NCBI GenBank assembly: GCA_030544215.1
Contig: JARZZO010000001.1
Span: forward strand, 40,513,670-40,577,669
Source of the DNA: Zantedeschia hybrid cultivar
Lineage: Eukaryota > Streptophyta > Magnoliopsida > Alismatales > Araceae
DNA: 64,000 nt
Reading direction: 5' to 3'
Shown here: positions 32,568-43,088 of the stretch, in pieces
Layout: every line of letters starts with the position of its first letter
Position numbering within the stretch: position 1 is the first letter of the stretch
The notes under the pieces: model-generated
Databases searched by the model: none
What the model was told of the DNA's origin: nothing
Seen by the model: the letters and a program-made list of their open reading frames with translations, nothing else
Translations under genes and position numbers: made by a program

Positions 32568-35500
32568 ATGTTGCTGCGATCAGGCAGAGATTTGAGTATG
32601 GCCCAAGACGCCATTATCAACTACGAGGGAGATGCTAATGCCCCTCGCAATTCAGATTTCAACTACGAGAACGGGAGAGATGCTGATGCCTCTCGTAATT
32701 CTGTCCCCATTCCAGTTCGACATGACGGGAATGTCCGAACTCCTCTTTTTAATCCGCACGATCAATATCATGATCTTCCTCCGCATGAATATGCGATTCC
32801 TAATCCTGACTTTGAGGAGGACATGAATCAGCATGATCCCTCATCCTCCGATCCTATGGATCTTGTCAATGCTCTGGGAGTTCTTGCCTCCCGATTGGAC
32901 CCTCAGCAGTTCGAGGCGATCCAGTCTATCTTGAAGGGGAAGGCACCCATGCAGCCTGTTGAGCCGAATCCTGTGGCTCCCCCCGTTGTTCCTCAACAAC
33001 CTCTTCCTCCTCCTCCTTATATCCAACAGGCCATGGAAGGCCTTCATCTTACTTCTCGGCCAACTGGGCCACAACTTTCGTCATCCAGGCAACCGGCTAG
33101 ACCGCAGACGCCCATTTATCAAAATGCCCTCGGGCATGGCGGAAGCTCTGCCGGACCTCATCCTTATTATCCTCCTTGTCCAACGTACTCTAGGCAGCAG
33201 GCCTATCAAGTACTTCCTCCTCCTCCTCCTCCCCAGGCAGATCTGACCACGCAGACGTTGTTGGCCAAGATGGAGCGCATGGATGAACAGTTCAACAATC
33301 TTCAGAAGATGATGGGGGTTAAAGCTGTGCCGGAAATCAATTTGCCGAGCCTGCCAGTGTTCCATCTGCCACCCTCTGAAATGCCAGTGTACCGAAAGTA
33401 TAACGGTACTGGTAACCCCTTCACGCACCTGAAGGAGTTCATGTACGAATCCTCTTTTTGGCAGAATGATAAGAGGTCATTGGCTTTCTTGTTCAGGAGA
33501 TCCCTAGAGGGACCTGCCCTCGAGTGGTTCTTTTCTTTGGAACCCTCAGAAGTAGAGGATTATGGTATCGTTTCACGCAAATTTATCCAACGATACCAGG
33601 ACAGAGTTGCACCCTCCTTGTCTATCACGGATCTTATTGCAGAAAAGATGAAACCGGACGAGGAGTTTGTCAGTTTTGCTGACAGGTGGCGGGGCCTGGC
33701 TGAAAAAGTGAAAGATCACTTGTCCGAATCCGAACAAGTGAAAATGTTGATTTCCAACGCCACGCCCCAGTTCAAGCTAGTCCTCTCCTTGAACAACTTG
33801 ACGAACATGGCAGAGCTCTATGAAAGGGCACGGTACTGCCAGAATGCTTTCAAGGACGCTACGTTCTCTAGCGTCTTTGATCCTCATAGACCTAGCAGGC
33901 CTCTACCTCGGAAGCCTGCAGTGCCGAATTCTCCTAGCTCAGGTCCAACTACTGAGGGCACGCTCTCTCACGAGCAGGTCAGTACCATGAACAATAACTC
34001 GCCCCAGTTTGTGAGGAATCAGCAGCAGTACCAGAGGCCATCACAGCCGAGCCAACAGGGGTACAGGCAGCAGCAGAACCCCCATTACCAACAGCAGTAC
34101 CAGCGGCCCCAGCAGCCGAATCATAACCAGCAACAGCAACAGCCGCAACGGCAACAGCAGTATCAGCAGCCCCCTCAGCAGCAGTATCAGCAACAGCAAC
34201 AGCCACAGTACCAGCCGCGTGCACCGCCGGCGTACCACAATGTCCCTCCTCCTGGTGACTACAACCAGCAGAGGAGACCTCCAGGCCCGAAAAGGGCAGA
34301 GTACCCGGCCCTCCCAGAATCCTTGGCGGATATCTTCAGCGCTTTAATGGCAGCCAATGCCTTAGCTTTGCCGAGAGAGAAGGCCGTCTGGCCTCAAAAC
34401 GCCGATACGTCTAGGTATTGCTACTTCCACAGGCAACCTGGGCATACCATTGACACCTGCTTCCAATTCAGAGATTATATCCATGATCTCAACGAGCAGG
34501 GCGGCAGTGACTGGGAGGAAATGAAGAAATACATAACAGCCCTGAAGGCGAGGAGACCGAAGCAGCAGCAGCAGCAAGCAAGACCACCGGCACAGGCAGT
34601 AGCACCACCCAACATGGGAATAGTGCAGAATCCACTCCCGGAGCACCAGAACCAAAATCAGGTTGCTCCCATCTTGACGAACAGCCAGTCTGAGGCTGGT
34701 CGTGGGCAGCAGTGGAGAGTAGAGGACTCTTCCTCTCTTTGTTCAACGGGTCACGTTCAAAGTACCGCAGAGCGACCACCACGCCGCACCATCCACATAC
34801 CAAGGCCACAACCCATTACTATCACCCCCATACCCACACCCACATATCACTCGCCCACACCCAATAACCCATTACCACTACCCGCCTTCCTTAGACCCAT
34901 CACGCCCCGCACTCCTACGCCTCCATCATATAACCCCCCGCAAACCAACAACGCGCCCCTCCTACCATCTAGGCCGCTATTACGCATACCAATTCCTACT
35001 TCACCCGCTACCACTACCGCCTATCCAGATATGCCCTTACCATCTAGACCGCTATTACGCGTACCATTCCCCACTTCACCAACCACTTACCCATCCACCA
35101 TCCAACCCTCTAGGCCTTTAATCCGCACCACGCCATCACCACCTAGCCCTACGCCATCACCTACCTACCAACCCTCTACGCCATCCGCACCATCCAACTC
35201 TGCGGTACTTAAAGTGTCACCCGGATCCTCCACGGTTGAGGAACACGCGCTCCGGAGTGGAAGGATTTTCAACAAGGTCTTTCCTCAGTCCACAGTCAGA
35301 GACGGCCCATCACAGCCGACTGAGGAAGCCCATAATGAAGAGAGTGCACCAGGCACTCAATACGACCTGTTGAAACACCTGGATCGGACACCGGCACGGA
35401 TCACTATACTAGAACTGATCAAAAGATCCAAGAGTCACCAAGAAGCTTTAATGGAATACCTGCAAAAGGTGATGGTCAATGAAGACGTGCCGGTAGAGAA

Positions 35501-38500
35501 GATTGCAGCACTACTAGTTCCTCAGGGGGATCAGCCCTCTATAACATTCCATACATCGGAACTAGCACCGCCAGCAGCCAGAAGCATGGCTCTGAGTATC
35601 ACAGTCAACATCTGTAAGAAAGCCGTGGATGCATGCCTGGTCGACACAGGGGCTTCGATCAATGTTCTACCTCCGAAGACCCTGGAGCTGTGCGGTGTGC
35701 CCAAAGAGAAATGGCTGCCCAGCCCCATATCAGTAACAGCATATGACAATTCTACCCGTTCCCCTCTGGGAATGGTCTATTTAAAGGTGGAGCTGGGCCC
35801 TGTAAGTCATGCAGAGGTCGAATTTCACATCTTGGAAATCGACCCTTCCATAAATGCCATTTTAGGTCGTCCTTATATTAAAACTCTTGAGGCGATTCCT
35901 TCTACGAATCATCAATGCCTCAAATTCCCTTACAAAGGACGAATAATTAAAGTAACGAGCATGCCGATCCTTGCTGCTGCTCATTCCTTGAACATTAAAT
36001 CTGCTGTTTTACCTGGCCGACAACCTTTTCTGTCGGTATTACAGGTCTACCGCCCAGTGGCTGATCCTCTGAAAGCCGCTACTATTTCTCCATATCCGTT
36101 AGATGCTATCAAAAGGGGGAAGTGCATGAGTACCCCAGGATGGAGGATCATGATGAAGAACGGCTACAAGCCTGGGAAAGGTCTGGGCACTCAGTTGCAA
36201 GGCAGGACCACTCCTGTCAGAAATCATCGAGCGGCACCTGGAAGTGGTCTGGGCTATAGGCCAATAAAACTGAAGCAAGATCTGGTTCAGAAAGCAGAGA
36301 TCGAACAAGGCCCGAAAATCTGGGAGGCAATGTCTACACCACCCAAAGAAGGCCGAGATCCCCTAACATGGACCCTGTGTACGCACTTTGTGAAAGGGCC
36401 CATACTTAGCCACGACAATACGGTAGTCATTACTTCCTGTTTTGACTTCCATGATATATATGGGAGAGATTTGGCCAGACATTGCTCCGAACTACTTACG
36501 TACCAATCCTTGGAGGCTCTGCGGCCTATGAAAAGGAGGAAATTTGATGATCCTGAATGTGAATGGTACAGATGGTTCGATCTCAGGGACCTGTATATTG
36601 CACTGAACATACTATTTCTGGATCCTGCAGAACCTAAGTGGCCGCCGCAGATTGATGAACTAATTGAAAGCCCTGGTGCTATATTTGACAAGCGGATACT
36701 GCTGTCCGAAGAGACTGATGAAGGGGAACCAGATGACCCCTATGAAGCTGGTTATACAACAGATCTGCTCTGGAGAGGGACATATCCTTCACATGTCTTC
36801 ATGCTCCATACCTTATTTCGTACACTGCTTTTGACCCCGACTTGGTCGCGGGTCATAACTGAAGATATTCCACGGGCTCCGCCCGTCATGATTACTCTGT
36901 CCCCTCGGGACATTATACCACAACCTCCTCTCGATCCAGAGAGGTTGTATGATCTAATCTGGGACATATTACTATATGATCCCCCCAATCCTCTGGCCTT
37001 GGTGCCTCTTCCTCCGTCTGATTCCCCTCCCATTTGTATTCATTCCTGCTTTATGTTTAATTCTTTCATTTTCCAAAAAAAAAAAAACGCCAATTTGGCA
37101 ACAAATTCTTCCCAAATCCTCATCGAAGAAACATCTTACTTGTCCGATTGCACCCCGCCGCGCGGGTCCTTCGGTCAAGACTCTCTTTTAGATTTACTCT
37201 GTCCCTCCCCTCGGGAGGATTCTCTTGTATTTCCACTTGTATCCCAGGATTTTCATCCTGCTTCATCTTCGTTAGGTTATGATAGTAAAGTTAGGCAGTC
37301 TGGTCAGGTTAGTCAATCTAGGAAGCCTAAGGGTAGGCAAATTCCAGATAGATACCTCCAGGACTTAGCTGATAAGTGCTCTTCTTGTTCTCTAATCCCT
37401 CAGTTTCTAGAAAATCCAATTCAGATGCCAGAAGATTGCATGGATGATGAGTCAGTCAATGATGGGTACGGGGTATATGAATTAGTACATGAAAAGGACC
37501 CCATTGTTGAAGAAGAAGATGACGAGGACGCGGCTGAGGCATATGCTAGTGGAGTGAAGAGATTCGATGAACCCTCAGCTGCCGTAGAAGAGCCCACCAA
37601 AGAAATTAATTTAGGGACTGAAGACGAACCTAAGGTTGTCCTCGTCAGTAAAAACCTTTCCACAGAGGATGAGAAAGCAATGGTACAAGTACTAAAGGAC
37701 TATAAGGACACTTTCGCCTGGAGTTATGAAGATATGCCGGGGTTAGACTCATCTTTGGTTGAACACAGGTTGACATTAAAGGACGGAGTTAGCCCGGTCA
37801 AACAGAAATTAAGGCGATTCCACCCACAAATGGCTCTAAAGATGAAGGAAGAGGTCGACAAATTGCACAAAGCCAAATTTATTAGAGTTGTCCTTTATCC
37901 ACAATGGGTGGCCAACATAGTCCCGGTTATGAAGAAAGACAGAAAGGTCAGGATTTGCATTGACTTCCGTGATTTGAACCGGGCGTGTCCTAAAGACGAT
38001 TTTCCATTGCCTCATATTGATGTACTCATCGATAACACTGCTGGCTATGAAACGTTATCATTTATGGATGGATTTTCAGGATACAATCAGATCAAGCTGG
38101 CAGAAGAAGATCAAGAGAAAACATCATTCACTACACCTTGGGGAACATATTGTTATGTAGTCATGCCATTTGGATTAAAGAATGCTGGAGCCACTTATCA
38201 AAGGGCCATGATGGCAATATTTCATGACATGATGCATATAGATCTGGAAGTGTATGTGGATGACTTATTGGTTAAATCGAAAACAAAGGCTGAGCATGCC
38301 AAAGTTTTGGCAAGGGTATTAGAGAGATCGAGAGAATATCAGTTAAACATGAACCCCAAGAAATGTGTATTCGGGGTATCTTCAGGAAAATTGCTTGGAT
38401 TTATTGTCAGTAAACGGGGAATTGAGATCGATCCTAACAAGGCGAAGGCTATTAGAGAAATGCCACCTCCTAAAAACTTGAAAGAATTGAGAGGATTAAT

Positions 38501-40961
38501 CGGAAGGTTGCAATTTATTCGCCGTTTTGTCTCTCAGCACTCACAAAGGTGTAAGCCTTTTTACGAGCTTACCAAGCCGGGAGTCAAATTTGATTGGGAC
38601 GATAAGTGTCAGGAGGCGTTTGATGGATTGAAGGACTACTTAGCAAGTCCTCCTGTTTTGAGACCACCATCTCCAGGCAAATCATTGATACTTTACATTT
38701 CAGTCCTGGATGATGCAGTGGGGGCTGTCTTAGCACAAGAGGATGAAGAAGGAAAAGAGAAGGCAGCCTACTATCTCTCTAAACTTCTCAACCCCGCTGA
38801 ACAGAGATATACGGCGATGGAGAAAACATGTGCAGCATTGGTTTGGGTTGTGCAGAAACTGAAGGATTATTTTCTGGCCCATGAAGTCCATCTCATCGCT
38901 AGGATGAATCCGATCAAATTTCTTCTGGAGAAATCTGTTCTTACTGATAGGTTAGCGCGATGGCAAAGCTTTCTATCTCAATTCGACATCATCTACATTC
39001 AGCAGAAAGCGATTAAGGGCTATGCCATAGCAGAACATCTCGCTCATCATCCCCTTCCTCGTTTTGATCCAGTCCAATCAGAGTTTCCGGATGAGGAACT
39101 GATATCCATAAATCAAATCAGAGATGATATGTGGACTCTGCATTTTGACGGAGCTCTGAATTCTCATGGAAAAGGGATCGGTATCGTTCTGTTATCACCT
39201 GAAGGTATCACCATTCCACAAGCCTTTCAGATTGATTTTCCAGTCACAAATAATATAGCTGAATACGAGGCACTCCTTGCTGGCCTCGAGGCTGCTCATT
39301 TCCATGGTGCCACCAAACTCAGGATCGTAGGTGATAGCCAACTAATTCTTCGCCAAGTACTGACCAAGTATCGAACTCTCGATCCCAAGCTCAAGCCTTA
39401 TCAAGAGCTTACTTCTGCTTACTCAAAGCTTTTCACGAAATTGATCTTTGTCCATGTCCCTAGGAATCAAAACATCTTAGCTGACGCTCTAGCTTCACTT
39501 GCATCTTCTCTTGATTTTCCAATCAGCAAACAATCCGAATCAATCATAGTTCATAGGCGTCTTTCACCCGCCGTGAAAGATCCTTCATTCCTTAGAACTA
39601 AGGAGAAGTTGCTGAAGAAAGTCAGGGACGGAGATATCATTGAGAAAAGGGAAATCATGTTAATGGAGCTGTTAGAAGAGATGGATGATGAACAGAAGCC
39701 ATGGTATTATGAAATTGCAAAATATTGTGAAGATCAATCATATCCTGAGGAAGCTACAACTGAAGAGAAGAGAGCTATCAGGAGAGTTGCTCAAAGATAC
39801 ACCCTAGTTGGGGGATCATTATATAAGAGAGGTTTTGATGGAGTTCTTCTGAGATGTCTAGACGAAGATGAGCTTTGGAAAGTTATGGAAGGAGCTCATA
39901 GTGGAGTTTGTGGTGGTCATGTCAATGGACAGATGTTAGCAAAGAAGATCCTTAGACAAGGATTTTATTGGCCAACCATGGAAGAAGATTGTGCAGGATA
40001 TCTCCGTAGGTGTGCTAAGTGTCAACTTCACGCCGACAAAATTCATTCTCCTGCATCTTCACTCCATCCTGTTTCCTCCCCATGGCCTTTCTCCATGTGG
40101 GCTTTCGACATTATTGGACCTCTTGGTAATCCAGATTCCGGCATCAAGCAAAAATCTTTCATTCTCATGGCAACAGAATACTTCACCAAGTGGGCAGAAG
40201 CTGAAGCGTACGTGGAGATCAAAGCATCAACCGTCTGCAAGTTCATCATGAAGAATATCATCACCCGATTCGGAATTCCAAGCACCATCGTCACCGACAA
40301 CGGACCGCAGTTCGTGTCACAGGAATTGAAGGATCTCTGTAACAGGTATAAAATTGCATTGCATCATTCATCTCCTTATTATCCGCAAGGCAATGGCCAA
40401 GCAGAGGCAACAAATAAGACTTTGATAAAAATCATCAAAAAGACGTGTAAACCTAATAAATTCACAGATTGGCCAGAAAAATTGGTTGAGGCTTTATGGG
40501 CCTACCGAACTTCAATCGGCACGCCTACTGGTCAAACTCCTTATTCCTTAACATTTGGAATGGAGGCGGTAGTTCCATATGAGATCCTTATACCGTCATT
40601 AAGAGTACAATTGAATAAGGAATTTTCCATTGATGAACATCGTTCAGCACTCCTTGCTCAATTGGAACTTTTAGACGAGAAAAGATGGTCAGCTGCTAAT
40701 CATGCAAAAGTTTATCAAAATAGACTAGCACGTTTTTATCAAAAGAAAGTCATTGAACCTAAGTTCAAAGTCGGTGAAATGGTTGTTAAAAGAATTTTTA
40801 TAAAACCTGGTGGTCCGCGTTCTAAGCTCCAACCCAACTGGGAAGGACCTTATGTTGTATCGCATGCTTTTCCTGGTAATGCTTATCGTCTTGTTAATGC
40901 AGAAGGAGAAGAGTTAAAACATCCATGGAATGGTTTACATCTTAAGAAATACTACCCTTAA
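32568..40961 (+). CDS. Tat gag-pol polyprotein, intact
   Basis: One uninterrupted frame of about 2797 codons from the ATG of MLLRSGRDLS. I chose this start over the ATG at 32529 because the T-tract between them varies in copy A while this ATG is conserved. Approximate residues below count from 32529. Gag domain 293-417 (FMYESSFWQNDKRSLAFLF). Gln/Pro-rich region. Zinc-finger-like YCYFHRQPGHTIDTC about 630. Protease LVDTGASINVLP about 1037. G-patch GWRIMMKNGYKPGKGLG about 1205. Reverse transcriptase with CIDFRDLNR and YVDD at 1909. Degenerate retroviral-type RNase H 2054-2138. Archaeal-type RNase H 2200-2325 (FDGA, AEYEALLAGLEAA, GDSQL, ADALASLA). Integrase zinc finger (GGHVNG ... CAKC) about 2460, then core FDIIGPL, TDNGPQF and GNGQAEATNK. 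An A13 tract (37075-37087) lies between G-patch and reverse transcriptase. Codes for particle, protease, cDNA synthesis and integration functions. Confidence 0.93.
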   Translation: MLLRSGRDLSMAQDAIINYEGDANAPRNSDFNYENGRDADASRNSVPIPVRHDGNVRTPLFNPHDQYHDLPPHEYAIPNPDFEEDMNQHDPSSSDPMDLVNALGVLASRLDPQQFEAIQSILKGKAPMQPVEPNPVAPPVVPQQPLPPPPYIQQAMEGLHLTSRPTGPQLSSSRQPARPQTPIYQNALGHGGSSAGPHPYYPPCPTYSRQQAYQVLPPPPPPQADLTTQTLLAKMERMDEQFNNLQKMMGVKAVPEINLPSLPVFHLPPSEMPVYRKYNGTGNPFTHLKEFMYESSFWQNDKRSLAFLFRRSLEGPALEWFFSLEPSEVEDYGIVSRKFIQRYQDRVAPSLSITDLIAEKMKPDEEFVSFADRWRGLAEKVKDHLSESEQVKMLISNATPQFKLVLSLNNLTNMAELYERARYCQNAFKDATFSSVFDPHRPSRPLPRKPAVPNSPSSGPTTEGTLSHEQVSTMNNNSPQFVRNQQQYQRPSQPSQQGYRQQQNPHYQQQYQRPQQPNHNQQQQQPQRQQQYQQPPQQQYQQQQQPQYQPRAPPAYHNVPPPGDYNQQRRPPGPKRAEYPALPESLADIFSALMAANALALPREKAVWPQNADTSRYCYFHRQPGHTIDTCFQFRDYIHDLNEQGGSDWEEMKKYITALKARRPKQQQQQARPPAQAVAPPNMGIVQNPLPEHQNQNQVAPILTNSQSEAGRGQQWRVEDSSSLCSTGHVQSTAERPPRRTIHIPRPQPITITPIPTPTYHSPTPNNPLPLPAFLRPITPRTPTPPSYNPPQTNNAPLLPSRPLLRIPIPTSPATTTAYPDMPLPSRPLLRVPFPTSPTTYPSTIQPSRPLIRTTPSPPSPTPSPTYQPSTPSAPSNSAVLKVSPGSSTVEEHALRSGRIFNKVFPQSTVRDGPSQPTEEAHNEESAPGTQYDLLKHLDRTPARITILELIKRSKSHQEALMEYLQKVMVNEDVPVEKIAALLVPQGDQPSITFHTSELAPPAARSMALSITVNICKKAVDACLVDTGASINVLPPKTLELCGVPKEKWLPSPISVTAYDNSTRSPLGMVYLKVELGPVSHAEVEFHILEIDPSINAILGRPYIKTLEAIPSTNHQCLKFPYKGRIIKVTSMPILAAAHSLNIKSAVLPGRQPFLSVLQVYRPVADPLKAATISPYPLDAIKRGKCMSTPGWRIMMKNGYKPGKGLGTQLQGRTTPVRNHRAAPGSGLGYRPIKLKQDLVQKAEIEQGPKIWEAMSTPPKEGRDPLTWTLCTHFVKGPILSHDNTVVITSCFDFHDIYGRDLARHCSELLTYQSLEALRPMKRRKFDDPECEWYRWFDLRDLYIALNILFLDPAEPKWPPQIDELIESPGAIFDKRILLSEETDEGEPDDPYEAGYTTDLLWRGTYPSHVFMLHTLFRTLLLTPTWSRVITEDIPRAPPVMITLSPRDIIPQPPLDPERLYDLIWDILLYDPPNPLALVPLPPSDSPPICIHSCFMFNSFIFQKKKNANLATNSSQILIEETSYLSDCTPPRGSFGQDSLLDLLCPSPREDSLVFPLVSQDFHPASSSLGYDSKVRQSGQVSQSRKPKGRQIPDRYLQDLADKCSSCSLIPQFLENPIQMPEDCMDDESVNDGYGVYELVHEKDPIVEEEDDEDAAEAYASGVKRFDEPSAAVEEPTKEINLGTEDEPKVVLVSKNLSTEDEKAMVQVLKDYKDTFAWSYEDMPGLDSSLVEHRLTLKDGVSPVKQKLRRFHPQMALKMKEEVDKLHKAKFIRVVLYPQWVANIVPVMKKDRKVRICIDFRDLNRACPKDDFPLPHIDVLIDNTAGYETLSFMDGFSGYNQIKLAEEDQEKTSFTTPWGTYCYVVMPFGLKNAGATYQRAMMAIFHDMMHIDLEVYVDDLLVKSKTKAEHAKVLARVLERSREYQLNMNPKKCVFGVSSGKLLGFIVSKRGIEIDPNKAKAIREMPPPKNLKELRGLIGRLQFIRRFVSQHSQRCKPFYELTKPGVKFDWDDKCQEAFDGLKDYLASPPVLRPPSPGKSLILYISVLDDAVGAVLAQEDEEGKEKAAYYLSKLLNPAEQRYTAMEKTCAALVWVVQKLKDYFLAHEVHLIARMNPIKFLLEKSVLTDRLARWQSFLSQFDIIYIQQKAIKGYAIAEHLAHHPLPRFDPVQSEFPDEELISINQIRDDMWTLHFDGALNSHGKGIGIVLLSPEGITIPQAFQIDFPVTNNIAEYEALLAGLEAAHFHGATKLRIVGDSQLILRQVLTKYRTLDPKLKPYQELTSAYSKLFTKLIFVHVPRNQNILADALASLASSLDFPISKQSESIIVHRRLSPAVKDPSFLRTKEKLLKKVRDGDIIEKREIMLMELLEEMDDEQKPWYYEIAKYCEDQSYPEEATTEEKRAIRRVAQRYTLVGGSLYKRGFDGVLLRCLDEDELWKVMEGAHSGVCGGHVNGQMLAKKILRQGFYWPTMEEDCAGYLRRCAKCQLHADKIHSPASSLHPVSSPWPFSMWAFDIIGPLGNPDSGIKQKSFILMATEYFTKWAEAEAYVEIKASTVCKFIMKNIITRFGIPSTIVTDNGPQFVSQELKDLCNRYKIALHHSSPYYPQGNGQAEATNKTLIKIIKKTCKPNKFTDWPEKLVEALWAYRTSIGTPTGQTPYSLTFGMEAVVPYEILIPSLRVQLNKEFSIDEHRSALLAQLELLDEKRWSAANHAKVYQNRLARFYQKKVIEPKFKVGEMVVKRIFIKPGGPRSKLQPNWEGPYVVSHAFPGNAYRLVNAEGEELKHPWNGLHLKKYYP

Positions 40962-42175
40962 GTTAAAGAGTCGATCAGTATGGTACAAAGACCAGTGGAA
41001 TCAGAAAGTTTATAAACTCAAATTTCCTTATCAGTCTGAATAACTTAATTTCAAGCCCATTACTGCACACACTGACACGTTTGATTCGTGAGTAACAAGA
41101 GATGACAAGTCCTAAAGAATATCGAAAGTTTGACCGAAAGTGTAAAGTGCAAATCATTCTTTTGAAGCAAAAATATTCTGTTTTATACTCGGCCCATGAT
41201 GTCGGAACGAGGCTTAGAATAAACAACCAAGAATACCCGCCATCTTAGTAGGAGGCCGTCATAAAAAAAAAGGGGGAGATCCGTCCCGAAACAGAAAGAG
41301 AAGAAAAGAAAAGAAAAGCAAAAAGGCAAAAAGCCAAATGTCAAATCAAAAGGCCATTACATTACAAACGTTACATCAAGGCCATGCAATGAAATGAAAG
41401 GGAACGCAAGGTCGATAAATACCCCGGAAAGAAAATGACCGAACCCCAACGGATATTAGGGTAGAAAAGGGACATCTTTTTAAGTCTCCGGAACTTTCTC
41501 ATGGGCTTTCTAAACTTATTCATCTTTTCTTTCTAAAGAAATGTACTTCAAACTTAAGGAATGGTTTAGATCGACTAAGGGTCAAATCATCAAATGGGAT
41601 CACGAATGGAAACACAGATTCAAACACGATGGGTTTAAGTTAAGTTGTTAAAGAATAATTTGGGAATTAAGTTAATAAATGAATATGATCTTTTGATCTA
41701 AGTACCTTGCTGATCTTTTAGTCAAAAATCCAAAAAAAAATTACATAAGTCAAAAATCCAAAAAAAAATTACATAAGTCAAAAATCCAAAAAAAAAATTA
41801 CAAAAATTACATAAGTCAAAAATCCAAAAAAAAAATTACAAAAATTACATAAGTCAAAAATAAAAAAAAAATACATATATGAAAAATAAAAAAAATACAT
41901 ATATCAAAATTCAAAAAAAAAAAAAACAAAAAAAAAACAAAAAAAAAAAAAATACATATGTCAAAATTCAAAAAAGGGCATATATTTCAAAACCCCAAAC
42001 AAAAATGAATATTTCAAAACAACAAAAATATTTCAGTTCGCATCTGCTTGTTGCATTTAGTGTGTTTCATCCCTTTTATTATTTTCAGCGAGCATCTGTC
42101 TGTTTGTATGTTGCATTTTTACTTAAGTTTGATTATTCTCATTACTTTTGTTAATAAAGGCTATGCCCCTTGACC
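40962..42175 (+). other. Tat B 3' non-coding region, deleted at its end
   Basis: Parallel to 28223-29333 of element A: A9-GGGGGAGA at 41263-41279 and an A-rich minisatellite (41721-42010) longer and more A-rich than in A. It ends abruptly at CTTGACC (42175), where it is fused to the middle of the 3' LTR. No gene seen. Confidence 0.75.
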
Positions 42176-42685
42176 ATTCACTTCATGCAACACACACCAC
42201 GTCATTAATTTTCCAAAACCCATCTGTTCTAAAGGGGTTTCAAAGTCATTTAAAACAAGTGAGTTGCTGTTTAAACATGTTTATAATCATGGTTAGCTTT
42301 GATATTATTTCTATTTAGATTCTCATCATTGTTTCTTCTTTATTTTTCTGTCTCTCTGTCTGCTGCATCCAACAACTGAATAACAAGAAATCAAAAAGAG
42401 GGAAATCAAGCACGAAGCCAGGAGAACTGCTGGACGATCCTCAACATTCAACAGCAAGAACGAAAGAATAAGAAGAGGCTCTCTTTCTTCAGCCGGCTGA
42501 AGGAGGGGAACCAAGGATTCATTCTTCCGCGTTTAAACATGTAGGCGATCAAACTCTTTTGAAGCTTTTTAGTTAAAAGTTTCTGGCGATCACTGCACCT
42601 TAGTTGCATTTTTTTAATAGGTTAATTTACCCTAAACAACATAGTTTTTCACATTAATCACACGAGCAATTTTTCAGCACCTACA
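42176..42685 (+). repeat. Tat element B 3' LTR, 5'-truncated
   Basis: Matches 30919-31428 with about three base differences by eye. The first 808 bp are missing, including TGACGTCA, all four dyads and the TATA box. It ends AGCACCTACA followed by TGAGT. Confidence 0.92.
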
Positions 42686-42690
42686 TGAGT

Positions 42691-43088
42691 ATCTTAATTA
42701 TCTTTGAGGTTCGCTTGAAGATATCCTTGGAATTCTATCCTTGATTTGATTCTTTATCCAATATTTCTTGTTTTCTTTTAAGATCCATCATGGCTGCAGC
42801 ACGTCCACATTGGCTGGCAAACGCTCCCCATGATGAAACCTACAGTGTCTATGACCTGGGGTACTTCCCACTCCGAGGAGGTTGATCGACCTTATTTTAT
42901 TTCTTTGTCTACCTCATCCAGACAGGATTGATTCCATTGATTTCCTTGAGCTATCTTCATTGATGATTTTGAGAAAAATTCCAATCATGTGATGTTAAGA
43001 GCGTGTCTCATCACACCTTGGCATCACCTTTTCAGTACATTCCATTCCATTTCACTCCCTTGCAAAGACGATGCCAAGGTGAGGCAGC
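42691..43088 (+). other. Tat A 3' non-coding region (second part)
   Basis: Resumes element A after element B. It contains a small open frame at 42790-42885 (31 codons, MAAARPHWLANAPHDETYSV at its start) of unknown meaning. The sequence just before the 3' LTR (AAGGTGAGGCAGC) is only weakly purine-rich, so the true polypurine tract is uncertain. Confidence 0.6.

Larger units (their letters stand above)
30111..42685 (+). mobile_element. Tat-lineage element B nested in element A
   Basis: 5' LTR 30111-31428, intact gag-pol, truncated 3' LTR 42176-42685. Flanked by perfect TGAGT duplications (30106-30110, 42686-42690). It sits in the 3' non-coding region of element A, so it inserted after A. It is the same family as A, but the LTRs differ from A by several percent, so it is not a copy of A. 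A deletion has joined the internal region (at CCCCTTGACC, 42175) to LTR position 809, removing the end of the internal region and the first 808 bp of the 3' LTR. Confidence 0.93.
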
